DNA from: Glycine soja
Lineage: Eukaryota > Streptophyta > Magnoliopsida > Fabales > Fabaceae
Assembly: GCF_004193775.1 (NCBI RefSeq)
Contig: NC_041021.1
Coordinates: 14,651,198-14,715,197, forward strand
DNA: 64,000 bases
Direction: 5' to 3'
In this document: positions 1 through 10,815 of the stretch, in pieces
Numbering within the stretch: the first letter of the stretch is position 1
Layout: every line of letters begins with the position of its first letter
Translations under genes and position numbers: made by a program
Notes under the pieces: model-generated
What the model saw: only the letters and a program-made list of their open reading frames with translations
Database searches by the model: none
Told to the model about the DNA's origin: nothing

Positions 1-866
1 TCGTGCTCGTGCACTTAGCGCACGTATGGACCGCTTAGCACACGTTAGTGATTTTTGGCTTAGCGCGCCTTTCTCACTTAGCGGATGAACTAAAGCGGTG
101 CACTTAGAGAGATGAAGCGGTGCGCTTAGCGAACCTGTACATCTCATCTTCTTCTAGATTCTTCCTCGCGCTTAGCCTAGGAGTGTTGCGCTTAGCGGAT
201 GCTCACTAAGCCAACATATTGGCTTAGCGAGAAGGTGAAAACAGCCTTTTCCAAAGCTTGCCTAATTAACCTAAAATTGAGAGAAAATGATTATTAAACA
301 CAAAAAATGAAAATAATAAGTATTTATTACCTATACTTAACAGAAAATACTTATAACATTACAAAATAACCATAAATTGGGAGAGTTTGATACAATTTAT
401 ACAAGTTTTATACACAAAAGTTAGTCATTTTCACCGACTAACAACTCCCCCAAATTTACAGTTTTGCTTGTCCTCAAGCAAAAAGAGAACAAATCACTTG
501 TGCTCGAGTGATAATGACATGCAGTGACTATGTACAAAGGTGTATGCTACAAAGTGACTGATTGCATGATAAGAGAATGGAGTAAAATGCCCTAATCACT
601 TGTCTTTCACAAGGTATGCAGTTATCCAAAGAGAAGAATAAATTGTAACCTGAACAGATAGATGAAGTTAGGAATAAGACAGATATCAAGGGAAGTAGCT
701 TAAACCATAGTCTCATGGCTACTGTTTCACTCAAGCACAAGTGTTTAAGCTATTCATTAATAACAACTAGTAAGAGGTCCAATCTTTGAATTTCATCTCA
801 TGCCATAAAGTCAGAAATGTATAAACAGAATCAGAAGGACTTTCTCAGGTTTGTAGTGAGGCTTGG
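1..866 (-). mobile_element. Distal half of an interrupted, decayed retroelement
   Basis: Non-coding. Positions 1-240 are dense in the short motif cttagcg and its complement, a composition seen again at 19650-19810. Around 440-490 the reverse complement reads a 'gcttgaggacaagcaa' followed by 'tttgggggag' motif, which in my knowledge of plant Ty3/gypsy elements lies just downstream of the polyprotein, so the element is read on the minus strand. The piece stops at 866, exactly at the target duplication of the nested element, and resumes at 17275. No long open frame is present here. The family is not identified; a gypsy-type element is an inference. Confidence 0.55.
862..866. repeat. Target-site duplication CTTGG (left)
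   Basis: Five bases directly before the TGTCATACCC start of the LTR, repeated at 17270-17274 directly after the last base of the other LTR. A 5-bp duplication is the rule for Ty3/gypsy integrases, so the pair fixes both ends of the nested element. Confidence 0.93.
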
Positions 867-2786
867 TGTCATACCCTAATTTCTTCCGAGGACCGTTGTT
901 TGGTGGCATGCAACTTTGTTTGACCACTTCGAGGTACTTGGCACCCATCGTTAGGCAATTCGTGAAGTTCCGTGACATGCCAGAAATCAAAAGAAAGCAT
1001 CGTTAAACAATTCGTGAGGTTCCGTAATATTCTGGAAGTCAAAAAAAAGGGGATGGTTGCGTAATCCGTAAAGTTTTGTGACATTACGGAAAGAAAACAA
1101 GTATCGTTACGTAATCCGTAAGTTTCCGTAACGTTACGGAAAAAGAATCAACAAATAAGGGGGTGAACTTATCAAGATAGGTGTGTAAATAGCAATTCGA
1201 ATCTAGGCCCTTCCGGAACATTTTGGAAGTTGGGTTGCTTAAGGAGGAAGCAACTGGGCGGCAAGCTCCTCCACGTTTTTGAAAAATGGTTTCTGGGGCT
1301 TCCGTGGCTTCCGTAAAATTTCTGAAAATCTTGGCTAAGCATATTCCACTTAACATTGGTGAAAGGGAAGAGAAAAAAGATGAAAATCAAATCCGAAACA
1401 CTTCCGTAAGGCTTCCGTAACTTTTCCATAAAATACAAAAAAGGGGGTGAACTTAGTAATTCGGGTGCGCTTAGAAATCTTCTTCATTAAGTCTCTGGGC
1501 GGCAAGCACCTCTCTTTTTTCCTATAAATAGGGGAGGGGGGAGCTGTTTCAAAATGTTCAAGACCCCTTGGCTATGCATTTCGGCTATTTTGGGCAAAAA
1601 ACACGTTTTCGTGAAGAAAAATCGAGTCGAAGTGCTTCCGTAGCGCCTCCGTAAGCGATTCTGTGGAAATTCTTCATCGTTCTTCGTCGTTCTTCACCGT
1701 TCTTCGTTCGTTCTTCGTTCTTCAACGGGTAAGTTTTCGAATCCGAGACTTTCAATTCATTTCTTGTTTTGTGTACATTCAGTTTAATTTCGTTTACTTT
1801 CAGTTTTCTTTTCTTCCGTTTTTAACGTGCTTAAGTCATTTTCTCGCCTAATCAAAAAATAAAATAAATTTCCACCGATCATTTGAATTGTAACATCCGT
1901 TAATTTCTGTTAAAATGAAATTCGATCGTTCGGTCATGCCGTAACCACGTTGGAAACCAAAAAGTGGTAAAATAATAATATAATAATCAAAAATATCTTT
2001 TAGTAAAATAAATCAAAAAAATCAATTGGACGTTTTTCTTTGGGATTTCTCTTTCTTAAATCGAATCGACTAATAACCAAAGTGAAACTAAGGCTAAAAT
2101 CAATTCATAAACCAAACTTTTTTCATCGCCTAAAAAAGCCATTTTCAAAGGTCCAACGCCTTGAAATGGTCTTTTCTGCTTTTATTGGTTAAGTGTAGAT
2201 TTCTAAAAAGCCTAAAATCAATATGTAACTTTGTTACCTCTTTCAAAAATAAAGAAATCATTAATGGTCCAATGCCTTAATGTTTTCTCACTTTTCAAAA
2301 GAATCGAAAGATTGTCTAATGGTCCAACGCCTTAAATGACCTTTCATTCAATAAAAACTAAAAAATAACTTAATCAAAACGCTTTGTTCACAAAAGAACT
2401 ACGTAGGTCTGATTTTCTCATCACAATTGAGGAATACGTAGGAGCAAAGGGAAACGCCCTTGTTGACCACAAAAAGATAAAAACATAAAAAGGCATAAAA
2501 AAGACATAAGAACGTAAAAAGGGAAAAGAATATAAATTGAAATCATATTTGCACATTTGATTAAAGGCTTCCGTCTCTTGTGACGGACGCGTGGGGTACT
2601 AATACCTTCCCCGTGCCTAAATACAACTCCCGGACCTTTCACTTAAAGTTCGTAGGCTATGTCTTTTCTGGTTTTTCCGACGTTTTCCTCAAATAAACGT
2701 TGGTGGCGACTCCGCGCGTATTCCTTTCTTGGAAGACGCACCTGCGAGCCCTGCGTCGCCGTCCCGCCGAAGGGTAGGTTGCGATA
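867..2786 (+). repeat. 5' LTR of the Ogre-like element (1920 bp)
   Basis: Starts TGTCATACCC and ends in GTTGCGATA where the 3' LTR ends GTTGCGACA, so the terminal CA has mutated to TA in this copy. It aligns along its whole length with 15308-17269. Short 'gttccgtaa'-type direct repeats near 940-1140 differ in number between the two LTRs, which explains most of the 42-bp length difference. A TATA box lies at 1523-1530. Confidence 0.92.
1523..1530 (+). promoter_or_regulatory. TATA box in the 5' LTR
   Basis: TATAAATA inside 'cctataaatagggg', present at the equivalent place in the 3' LTR (16008-16015) and in the solo LTR (6781-6788). Conservation in three LTR copies supports it as the core promoter of this family. 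The U3/R border would fall about 30 bp downstream. Confidence 0.7.
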
Positions 2787-2788
2787 GT

Positions 2789-2807
2789 TGGCGACTCCAC
2801 TGGGGAC
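2789..2807 (+). promoter_or_regulatory. Primer-binding site, tRNA-Arg type
   Basis: TGGCGACTCCACTGGGGAC begins two bases after the LTR end. It is complementary to the 3' end (with CCA) of plant tRNA-Arg(ACG) with one or two differences, as known for Ogre elements. It is a priming site for minus-strand DNA synthesis, not a tRNA gene. Confidence 0.85.
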
Positions 2808-3660
2808 TATTTTTTTAGAGTTAGGCCATTTAATCTTGTGCAATGTTTTATCATAAAATCCTCCTTTGTTGGTTTCCCTCTATTTTCCTTATGTTCTTTT
2901 GTATATAACTCTTTGATGCTTTTAGTGTGTTTTAAAATGTATGCATGAGGTAAATATTTTCATTTGATGCACACAAACACCCAACACTATTTTCTCACAC
3001 GGTGATTTGAAAAAAGGGGCCCTATACCTGGGTTCGTGGGAACATAAGGAGTGGAGGTGGATCTGTGATCATGCTAGGTCTCCGACTTGCTTGATTATAG
3101 TGAACCCTCATCTAGAGTTTTTCTCTTTGATAACATATTGTTGCTAGTAGTCCCTACTGCTGCAATATGTTCTTCGAAGAGGATGATACCTCTGGAGACC
3201 ATCAAGAGAGATATGACCACCTAGGGGATTATCACTAAAAACCCTTTTAGCTCTCTCCCATATAGGTCCCTTGAATAGGGGCACGAAGCGGACACGCTGC
3301 GTGCCATATTCACACTACCATGCATAAGTGTCACGTACCCTTTTGCGTATATTTTGTGAATATTGTCATACTATGTACATTCCCGTGTTGCGCCTTTCAC
3401 ATATGCATCGCGCACGGGTTCTGTCTTGATCCCCTCTCTTTGGCAAACCAACGGAGGGTTCGTGTCACCTTCTTAAATGCATACGTTGGGCACTTTGCTA
3501 CCCCCAAGACGTTGTATCTGAGAAGGAGACAATTTCCCAGGCTCTCGTGTTCATAAATTGCGTCTGTATCATACGCATTTCTTCATGCATTCATCCATTC
3601 CACCCATGATAGATGTCGGAGTTTTTATTCGCGTTAGATTTTGTTTCACTTTAGTAAAAC
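2808..3660 (+). other. Untranslated leader between PBS and ORF1
   Basis: About 850 bp with no supported coding frame. The 78-codon frame at 3320-3556 has no resemblance to any retroelement protein I know and lacks a homologous frame elsewhere in the window. Long leaders are usual in Ogre-like elements. Confidence 0.6.
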
Positions 3661-5522
3661 ATGGGATCAAGTCAAACGCCTTCGCTTAAAAAGAGGTTCT
3701 ATCAAGTCAAGGTCAAGAGCCTAGGGATCACCAGTCTAAAAGAGTTAGGGTAGTTGATAGGTCAGCTCCAGCGGCAAGCTTTTCGCAAAGCTTACGGTAA
3801 AATCTGGGACCTAGCCATGGTAGAAGTCTCCATAGAGTCCATTGCCTCCCTCGCCCAGTATTATGATCAGCCGTTGAGGTGCTTCACTTTTGGGGACTTC
3901 CAGCTATCACCCACGGTGGAAGAATTCGAAGAAATCCTAGGATGTCCTCTTGGGGGAAAGAAACCATACCTCTTCTCAGGGTTCTATCCCTTATTAGCTA
4001 GAATTTCTAAAATAGTCCAAATCTCGGCGCAGGAATTAGACCGCCAAAAGCAAGTTGAAAATGGGGTGGTCGGGATACCGAGAAAATGTTTGGAGGCAAA
4101 AGCAAGAATCTTGGCAGGTAGAAGTGAATGGGCCCCATTCATAGACGTTCTCGCACTATTGATCTTTGAAGGAGTCCTCTTTCCGAATGTGGATGGGTTG
4201 GTGACCTGGCAGCGATCGCCTATCATAACCACAAGGAAAGCCCGGTTGTCGCTATGATAGCCGACCTATATGACACCTTCGACCGAAGATGTGAGAAGAG
4301 CAGTACGAGGATTGTCTGTTGTACTCCCGCTCTTTATGTATGGTTGGTTTCACACTTTTTTCGCCAAGAGGTAAGGCATGCTTGCCCATTAGAAGGTCAC
4401 CGTTCATGCACAGAGAAAGGAGGCGCAAATTGGGACCAACTCTTATCAAACAAAGAAGGAGCCTCTATCAACTGGTTCCCTCGATGGAAAGAAGGAAGAA
4501 CCGGAGTTCTTGTCTCGTGCGGAGGATTTCTGAATGTTCCCTTGATGGGGACAAGGGGTTGCATCAGTTACAATCTCGTTCTTACTATAAGACAACTTGG
4601 CTACCCTATGAGAGGGGCACCACTAGAGGAAGAGCTCGCACCTATTATTGCATTAGGTTTCAATAAGGCCAATGTGGAGGCACTTCAGAAGGTCCGCAAG
4701 GTGTGGGAGACTGTGCAAAAGAAGGACAAAGAATTCAAAGGCAGTAACAACAGGCCCATCGGCGGCTACCGTAAGTGGTTGAAAGCCCACATGCAAGGTT
4801 TGGATTGGCTCTCGAGTTTGAGGACCGCTAAAGGGGAGGAAGTTGAGGCACCGGAGGAAGACGAAGAGGTGTAGGCCCTTAGGGCAGAACTCGAGCAATC
4901 CCAAACAGTCAAAGAAAGGTTCAAATCAGCAGCTCTGAAGATCCGAAAGGAGAATGCCGAACTGAGAGATACAAATATAGCTACCACCAAGGCCTTGGAA
5001 CGAGAGACCAAGAGGGCTCGTAGGGAAGAACACGGCCGGAACAAGTTCCGAGGGGCTCTGTGGGGCAGTAACAGCGAGCTTAAGCTCTGGAGAGAGGAAA
5101 GGGACCAATCGCGAGTAGACAGTTTGATCTTGAAAGATGAGTTGAAGGTTTGTTCAAGGTCCAAAAGAAACTTGTCTCAGCGGTTATGCGAGACAGAGAC
5201 CAACATGCTAGCCATCGTCAGCAAGTACCAAGAAGAACTAAATCTAGCCACGACCCACGAGCACAAAGTGGTGGACGAGTATGCCCAAGTGTACGCAGAA
5301 AAGGAGGCTAGAGGAAGGGTGATCGACGTGTTACATCAAGAGGCAACAATGTGGATGGACCGATTTGCTCTTACCTTGAACGGGAGTCAAGAACTTCCCC
5401 GATTGCTAGCCAAGGCCGAAGCAATGGCGAACATCTACTCCGCCCCTGAGGAGATCCACAGACTTCTCAACTATTGTCAGCATATGATAGACTTAATGGC
5501 CCATATAATTAGAAACCGCTAG
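3661..5522 (+). pseudogene. Ogre-type ORF1, broken
   Basis: The extra ORF upstream of gag that marks Ogre-like elements; its function is unknown. The frame opens at ATG 3661 (MGSSQTPSLKKRFYQVKVKS), hits TAG at 3751, resumes with LIGQLQRQAFRKAYGKIWDL and runs to about 4200, where one base is missing. The protein continues in the third frame (DLYDTFDRRCEKSS near 4260) to a TAG at 4872, then in the same frame to TAG at 5520. The N-terminal two thirds is a globular domain with FTFGDFQLSPTVEEFEEILG and ALYVWLVSHFF, resembling plant mobile-domain-like DUF proteins annotated in legumes. The C-terminal third (about 4880-5500) is charged and heptad-rich, probably coiled coil. Intact length would be about 620 residues. 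Two stops plus one frameshift make it inactive. Family assignment is from memory of related soybean elements. Confidence 0.8.
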
Positions 5523-6277
5523 GAAGCTTGTATTGTCACTTAGATCTTGACTAGTTATAACTTTCTGAATAAAATGAGTTTATCCCACGTTTTTACTCCA
5601 AAAATCAGTGCAAATCAAATCACTCCCGCATTTTATCTCTAGCATACATTCATCACATAAGCATCTCTTCATGGCATCATAATGAACATATCGTTCCTGC
5701 ATTTTTCCGTTATCATATTCCAACATCACATTTTGCTTGAGTCATTACATCATCATGCATATGCGTTCAACATACTTTTTGTTCTACCAACTGCATACCT
5801 TTTGTTTTCATGTTCGCTCATGCGTGATCCTTGCATTTTCCTTTACAAAACAAAAACAAAAAGGGAAGCATGAAAATTCGTGATACATTCTTGGTTGCAT
5901 ATATTCGGTACCATGAGCCAACCATGTTGGGATCATAAACCCGTTTCACTTAAAAACAAAATGAGTGAACATGGTACCTAATGCATGGTTAACTAGGAAA
6001 TGATGTTTCTTCAGGCATCTCAATTTCATAATTACATTTTCCATGCATAGCTTAAAGTATGCCCGAGTCATTCATCCCTATGAAAGGTTGTTGAAGTATT
6101 GGCGATCAGAATTGCCATTCCTTGGATTATAGGGTTGAACTAAGCTCATGCTTTTTCGAAAAAAGTTCATCAAGTCAAGTTGAAGCATGGAAGTAACCAT
6201 CTTGCAAAAATTGAGGCAAAAGATGGATCCAATTACATCGCTGCTTCGTCTACTGCCAAGCACATTTAGGACTGTTG
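5523..6277 (+). other. Spacer between ORF1 and gag (first part)
   Basis: A/T-rich sequence without a supported frame, belonging to the 16.4-kb element. It is interrupted after 6282 by the solo LTR and continues at 7913. The interior reads straight through if the LTR and one copy of ATGTC are removed. Confidence 0.6.
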
Positions 6278-6282
6278 ATGTC
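6278..6282. repeat. Target-site duplication ATGTC (left of solo LTR)
   Basis: Matches 7913-7917 exactly and abuts the TGTCATACCC start of the solo LTR. Confidence 0.9.
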
Positions 6283-7912
6283 TGTCATACCCTAATTTCG
6301 TTCGGGGATTATTATTTGATGATATACAACCTTTGATTGGCCGCTTCGAGATACTTGGCACCCTTTGTTGCACAATATGTGAAGTCCCGAGACGTGCCGA
6401 AAATTAAAAGGAAGCAGGCTTACGCGATCCGTGAAAATTCTGTAATGTGACGGAAATCGAAAGGAGGTGTTTTTCGCAATCCATGAGTTTTCGTAACTTC
6501 TTCGAAAGCTAAAAAAGAGTAAATACATAATCCGTAAGGATTCGTAACCTTGCGGAAGGAAAATAAGTATTGTTACGAAATTCGTAAAGTTTCGTAACGT
6601 TACGGAAAAAAGAATTACCAAAAAAGGTAAAAAGGTGTGCATTTAGTAAAAAGGGGGGTATAGATAGCAATCAGACCCACTTGGGCCTTCCAGATTCTTC
6701 CTCCAGAAGGCTGTTGCTTCTGGAGGAAGCAACCTTGCTCACCTGGGCGAGCTGGGTGGCAAGCTCCTCCCCTATTTTGCTATAAATAGGGGGAGGAGTG
6801 AAGAGGGAAGGGGTTCATCCTTCTTGGCACTTCTTATTCTCTCGAAATTGCTGAGAAAAATTGTTTCCGTGAAGAAAATCCAAGCCGAGGCGCTTCTGTA
6901 ACGTTTTCGTAACGTTTCCGTGAGTAATTACGCGAAGATTTTCAACAGTTCTTCGACATACATCGTTCGTTCTTCATTTTCTTCAGTCTTCAACTGGTAA
7001 GTACCCCAAACCGAGCTTTTCAATTCATTCTATGTACCCGTGGTGGTCCACATTTTGTTTCATGTATTTTTATTCTCGTTTTCATTCGCTTTCTATACCC
7101 CCTTTTGACGTGCTTCAGTCATTTATTTAAGTCATTTCTCGCCTAATCAAAAAATAAAATAAATTTCCACCGATCATTTGAATTGTATCATCCGTTAATT
7201 TCGGTTAAAATGAATTCCGACCGTTCGGTCGTGCCGTAACCACGTTGGAAATCAAAAAAGAGGTAAAATAATAATATAATAATAATAAAAAATATCTTTT
7301 AGTAAAATGAAGCACAAAAATCAATCGGACGTTTTCTCTTTGGGATTTCTCATTCTTAATTGAATTGACTAATAACTAAAGTGAAACTAAGGCTAAAATC
7401 AATTCGCCAAGTCAAGCTCGTCCACCAAAAAAATCACTAAAAAAGGATTTGAAAGTTTTATCTCAGCTTTTTTCTTACCAAGTTAAATGAATCATTTTTA
7501 AAGGCCCAACACCTTTAAGTGATCACCTTTCAAGTAAAAGAATCGCTTGATTCACCTTTAAAGAAAGAACTGCGTAGGTCTGATTTCCTCTCCAAAGGAG
7601 GGTATGTAGGAGCAAAAGCCCCGCTTTTGTCGACCTCAAAAAATAAAAAGAAATAAAAGTTAAGGTAATACAATTTCCACAATTCTAAAAAATAGGTTGT
7701 TGTCCTTTGAGACAAACGTGAGAGGTGCTAATACCTTCCTCAAACGTAAATATAACTCTCGAACTTAGAATTTTTATTTTGACCGGTTTTCTTCGGTTTT
7801 TCCGACGTTTTCCAAAAATAAACGTTGGTGGCGACTCCACGCATCTTTCCTCCTTTGGAAAGCGCACTCGTGAGCCTCGCCTCGCTCGCCCGCAAAAGGG
7901 CATGTTGCGACA
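6283..7912 (+). mobile_element. Solo LTR of a related Ogre-like family (1630 bp)
   Basis: Begins TGTCATACCCTAATTTCG and ends GTTGCGACA with a 5-bp duplication ATGTC on both sides, and no internal sequence. It shares the overall plan of the 867-2786 LTR: repeated 'ttacgtaatccgtaa'-like motifs, TATA box at 6781-6788, and the 'tcgcctaatcaaaaaat' block near 7139. It is about 300 bp shorter and clearly diverged, so it belongs to a sister subfamily. It arose by insertion of a full element into the spacer of the host copy followed by LTR-LTR recombination. Confidence 0.92.
6781..6788 (+). promoter_or_regulatory. TATA box in the solo LTR
   Basis: TATAAATA followed by 'gggggagg', matching the TATA context of the two full LTRs. 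Confidence 0.65.
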
Positions 7913-7917
7913 ATGTC
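7913..7917. repeat. Target-site duplication ATGTC (right of solo LTR)
   Basis: Direct repeat of 6278-6282, immediately after the terminal CA of the solo LTR. Confidence 0.9.
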
Positions 7918-8120
7918 CTTGTTACTTCCAGTTTCACCTTGACAAAGATGTCATGGACCATGTTGAAAATCTAACCCCATGTCCTGCGTAAAAATTCGCA
8001 ATACTTCAACTGTGCATCATTCACATACATCCATGCTTTTCATTGGTTGCATTGTTCATTACATTCTTTCCTTGAAAAAAGAAAAACGAACTTAATCATT
8101 GTTATAAAAAAGAAAAGAAC
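7918..8120 (+). other. Spacer between ORF1 and gag (second part)
   Basis: Continuation of the element interior after the solo LTR. No frame is supported. Confidence 0.55.
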
Positions 8121-9623
8121 ATGCTTTACGGTGCCCTTACCGAACCCGTGCTAGAGCTAGAGTAATGGGTAAAGTAGAGGAGGCGCAAGAGCAGATGAAG
8201 GCCGACATGGAGGCCATGAAAGAGCAAATGGCCACAATAATGGAGGCCATGATGAGCATGAAGAAGATAATGGAAGCCAATGCGGTTGCAGTTGCCAGCG
8301 CTGTTGCTAAGATGAACCCGATGCCCCCATCTGGCCTCAACCAAATGAATCGTCCAACCTCAGATATGGTGGGCAGGGATTTGGGAGATAATGACGGCCC
8401 CATGATGTGCAAATTCAAAATAAGTACACCTTCCCGCCATATGGCTTGCCTCCCAAGGAAGATGTCAATAACTCCGCTCCTATACTCATTGAAAGCCGAC
8501 AATCTCATCATGCACATGTCTCTTAAACCGTGGGGGAGACACATGAAATGCCCCACCACAATCTAGCGGACTTTGAGTCTTGCCTCAGATATGTCACTGA
8601 AGGGCAAGCAGTTGGTGGTATACCCATGCCAAACACTTTGGAGGGCCCTCAGTTTCGCGCACAACCACAACCCTTGAATTTTGCGGTGGGAAGAGCCCCT
8701 CCTGCTATGGCTGAAAAGGGAAAGTTGGATCATATAGAGGAAAGGCTCAAGGACATTGAAGGAGGCGAAGGTTGTGCCTTTGCTAACCTAGAAGAGTTGT
8801 TCCTAGTACCCGAACATGGTCATTCCCAAGTTCAAGGTGCCGGACTTTGACAAGTACAAGGGGACTACTTGCCCTAAGAACCATCTAATGATGTGTTGTC
8901 GAAAGATGGGGGCATACACAAAAGATGAGGAACTATTGATACATTTCTTCCAAGAAAGTCTTACAGGGGTAGTTGCTACCTGGTACACAAACTTGGAACC
9001 TTCCCGAGTCTATTCTTGGAAGGACCTAATGGTTGCCTTCGTTAGGCAGTATCAGTACAATTATGATATGGCTCCGGATAGGATGCAACTACAGAACATG
9101 TTCAAAAAGGGGCATGAATCTTTCAAAGAATACGCCCAAAGAGGGAGAAACCCGTGCTGTGACTGCCATTCCTATATGACCAAGTTTCCCACCAACCCAA
9201 CAATGTCATTACTCAGCCAATAACAAGCCATCTCCTTACCCACCACCTAGTTATCCACAAAGGCCATCCCTAAATCAACCATAAAGCCTGTCTACCGCAC
9301 TTCCAATGACGAACGCCACCTTTAGCACAAACCAAAACACCAACCAAGAAATGAATTTTGCAGCAAAAAAGCCTGCAGAATTCACCCCAATTCCGGTGTC
9401 CTATGCTGACTTGCTCCCATATCTACTTGATAATTCAATGGTAGCCATAACCCCAGCCAAGGTTCATCAACCTCCATTTCTCCGAGAATACGACTCGAAC
9501 GCAACGTGTGCTTCTCATAGAGAAGCCCCGGGGCGTTCCATTGAGCATTGTAGGGCCCTGAAGCGTAAGGTGCAAGGTCTAATTGATGCGAGCTGGCTAA
9601 AATTTGAGGAGAATCGTGTGTAA
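8121..9623 (+). pseudogene. gag: gag polyprotein, broken and internally deleted
   Basis: Capsid-nucleocapsid precursor of the Ogre-like element. The likely start is ATG 8121 (MLYGALT), with one base lost by about 8141. The next in-frame part begins MGKVEEAQEQMKADMEAM at 8165, a methionine-rich coiled coil. Further frame changes fall near 8400 and 8812, and a TAA lies at 8522. The retrotransposon gag domain is readable at about 8816-9150 (KFKVPDFDKYKGTTCPKNHL, then HFFQESLTGVVATWYTNLE). After YAQRGR near 9150 the distal part of this domain is missing. The nucleocapsid part returns at 9306-9623, with a knuckle around CASHREAPGRSIEHC where the position expected to hold the second His is Arg. At least three frame changes, a stop and a deletion make it nonfunctional. 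It lies directly before a region where protease and RT would be expected but are absent. Confidence 0.85.
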
Positions 9624-10085
9624 GTCCTGGCATTGACAAGAGATGCCACACATGGGGCAATTTTTAAAGCTGTTGTTAGATGTCTCTAATGACTCATCAG
9701 GGTTTTCAAGTTTATACCATTATTGTAAACCACAGTTACAATGCTAAATAAAATGGATAAATTTGATATCTTTGTCCCTCATCCTTTCACAAACACATCT
9801 TTGCTTATTCAACTTCCACCGGAATGTGGGTGCAAGCCATTGGTCTATTTGCTCAAGCGACCTGCGCTCTTTAGTTTGGACTTCCAAGACCATTCAATCA
9901 GAAATTACTCGTGCTACACATTTGGTGAGGGTGTCGTAAAACGACAATTAAAGCAAAAATAAGTTTCAAAATAAAAATAAAAAAGCATTTGATTGACTGT
10001 GTTTTCAAGTAAAAATATAGACATTCATGTGACCTCATTTTATCTTTCTGGAAAGTTTGTCTTTTTTAGAGAGAAGTGAGTTATT
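9624..10085 (+). other. Post-gag region, no gene recognised
   Basis: Where protease/RT should follow, I see no catalytic motif. The 73-codon frame at 9741-9962 matches nothing I recognise. This is the likely scar of the pol deletion. Confidence 0.5.
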
Positions 10086-10800
10086 AAGAATAGGCATCAT
10101 TTGACTTAATCCATCAACTGAAAAAAATCCTTCAACTATTTCTCGTCCTTGGAAAATTCTTTTTGCAAGAATCAACCGCTTTTTTCATTCTCCCTTGCTA
10201 CAAGGTCATGACGAAAGATAACAATTGGTACCTCAAAGCCCTACACTGGGGCAATGAGGGGCACCGTGCATGAGCCTCAAGCGAACCTAGGGGCAGATCA
10301 AAAGTTCTCACCCGTCGATGTTTTTAAACAAAAAAAAAAGGGGGTACAAACCCTGGCATTTCAATGGATTGATTAAACATCAAAAGGCTCCATTGTCGTC
10401 ACTCCAAAATGATCAAGTGACTAAATCAAATAGAACATACACTCTGAGGGAGTTCCCAGAGAGATTTGCAAAAGATAGGATAAGGTTGCATGAATTATCA
10501 CCTTTTTCAAATGGACAGTCAATTTGTGTTTTCCAAAAAAATTAAATCAAAATCAAAAATCACAAAATAGGGAAAGAATGTTATGAACATTGTACAACTT
10601 TCCATTACATTGCATTGTTTCATATGAAGTCCGCATTTACCAAAATTCACAACAAAGATTGCATGCATTTGCATCCCTAAAAATCATGTTAACTGCATAG
10701 ATTTCCTACATCTAATGTCCAATCTTTTGAATTTGGGATGGCCGGCCCTCTCGATGAGTCGATCTCTTGCTTTCTCATAAGGGTGGACCCCTTGGGTACT
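10086..10800 (+). repeat. Conserved 3'-region segment, mirrored at ~29500-30446
   Basis: Non-coding but strongly similar to the reverse complement of about 29500-30446. Shared landmarks include 'tttgacttaatccatcaac', 'gtacctcaaagccctacac' and 'cattgcattgtttcatatg'. The frame at 10318-10545 has a counterpart at 29741-30034 on the minus strand, but has a degenerate start and no recognised domain, so I do not call it a gene. Confidence 0.7.
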
Positions 10801-10815
10801 AGTACCTATCTTCTT

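Noticed and set aside
2789..2807. Partial tRNA-Arg gene
   Set aside because: Only the 3' complement is present, directly next to an LTR end. It is a primer-binding site.
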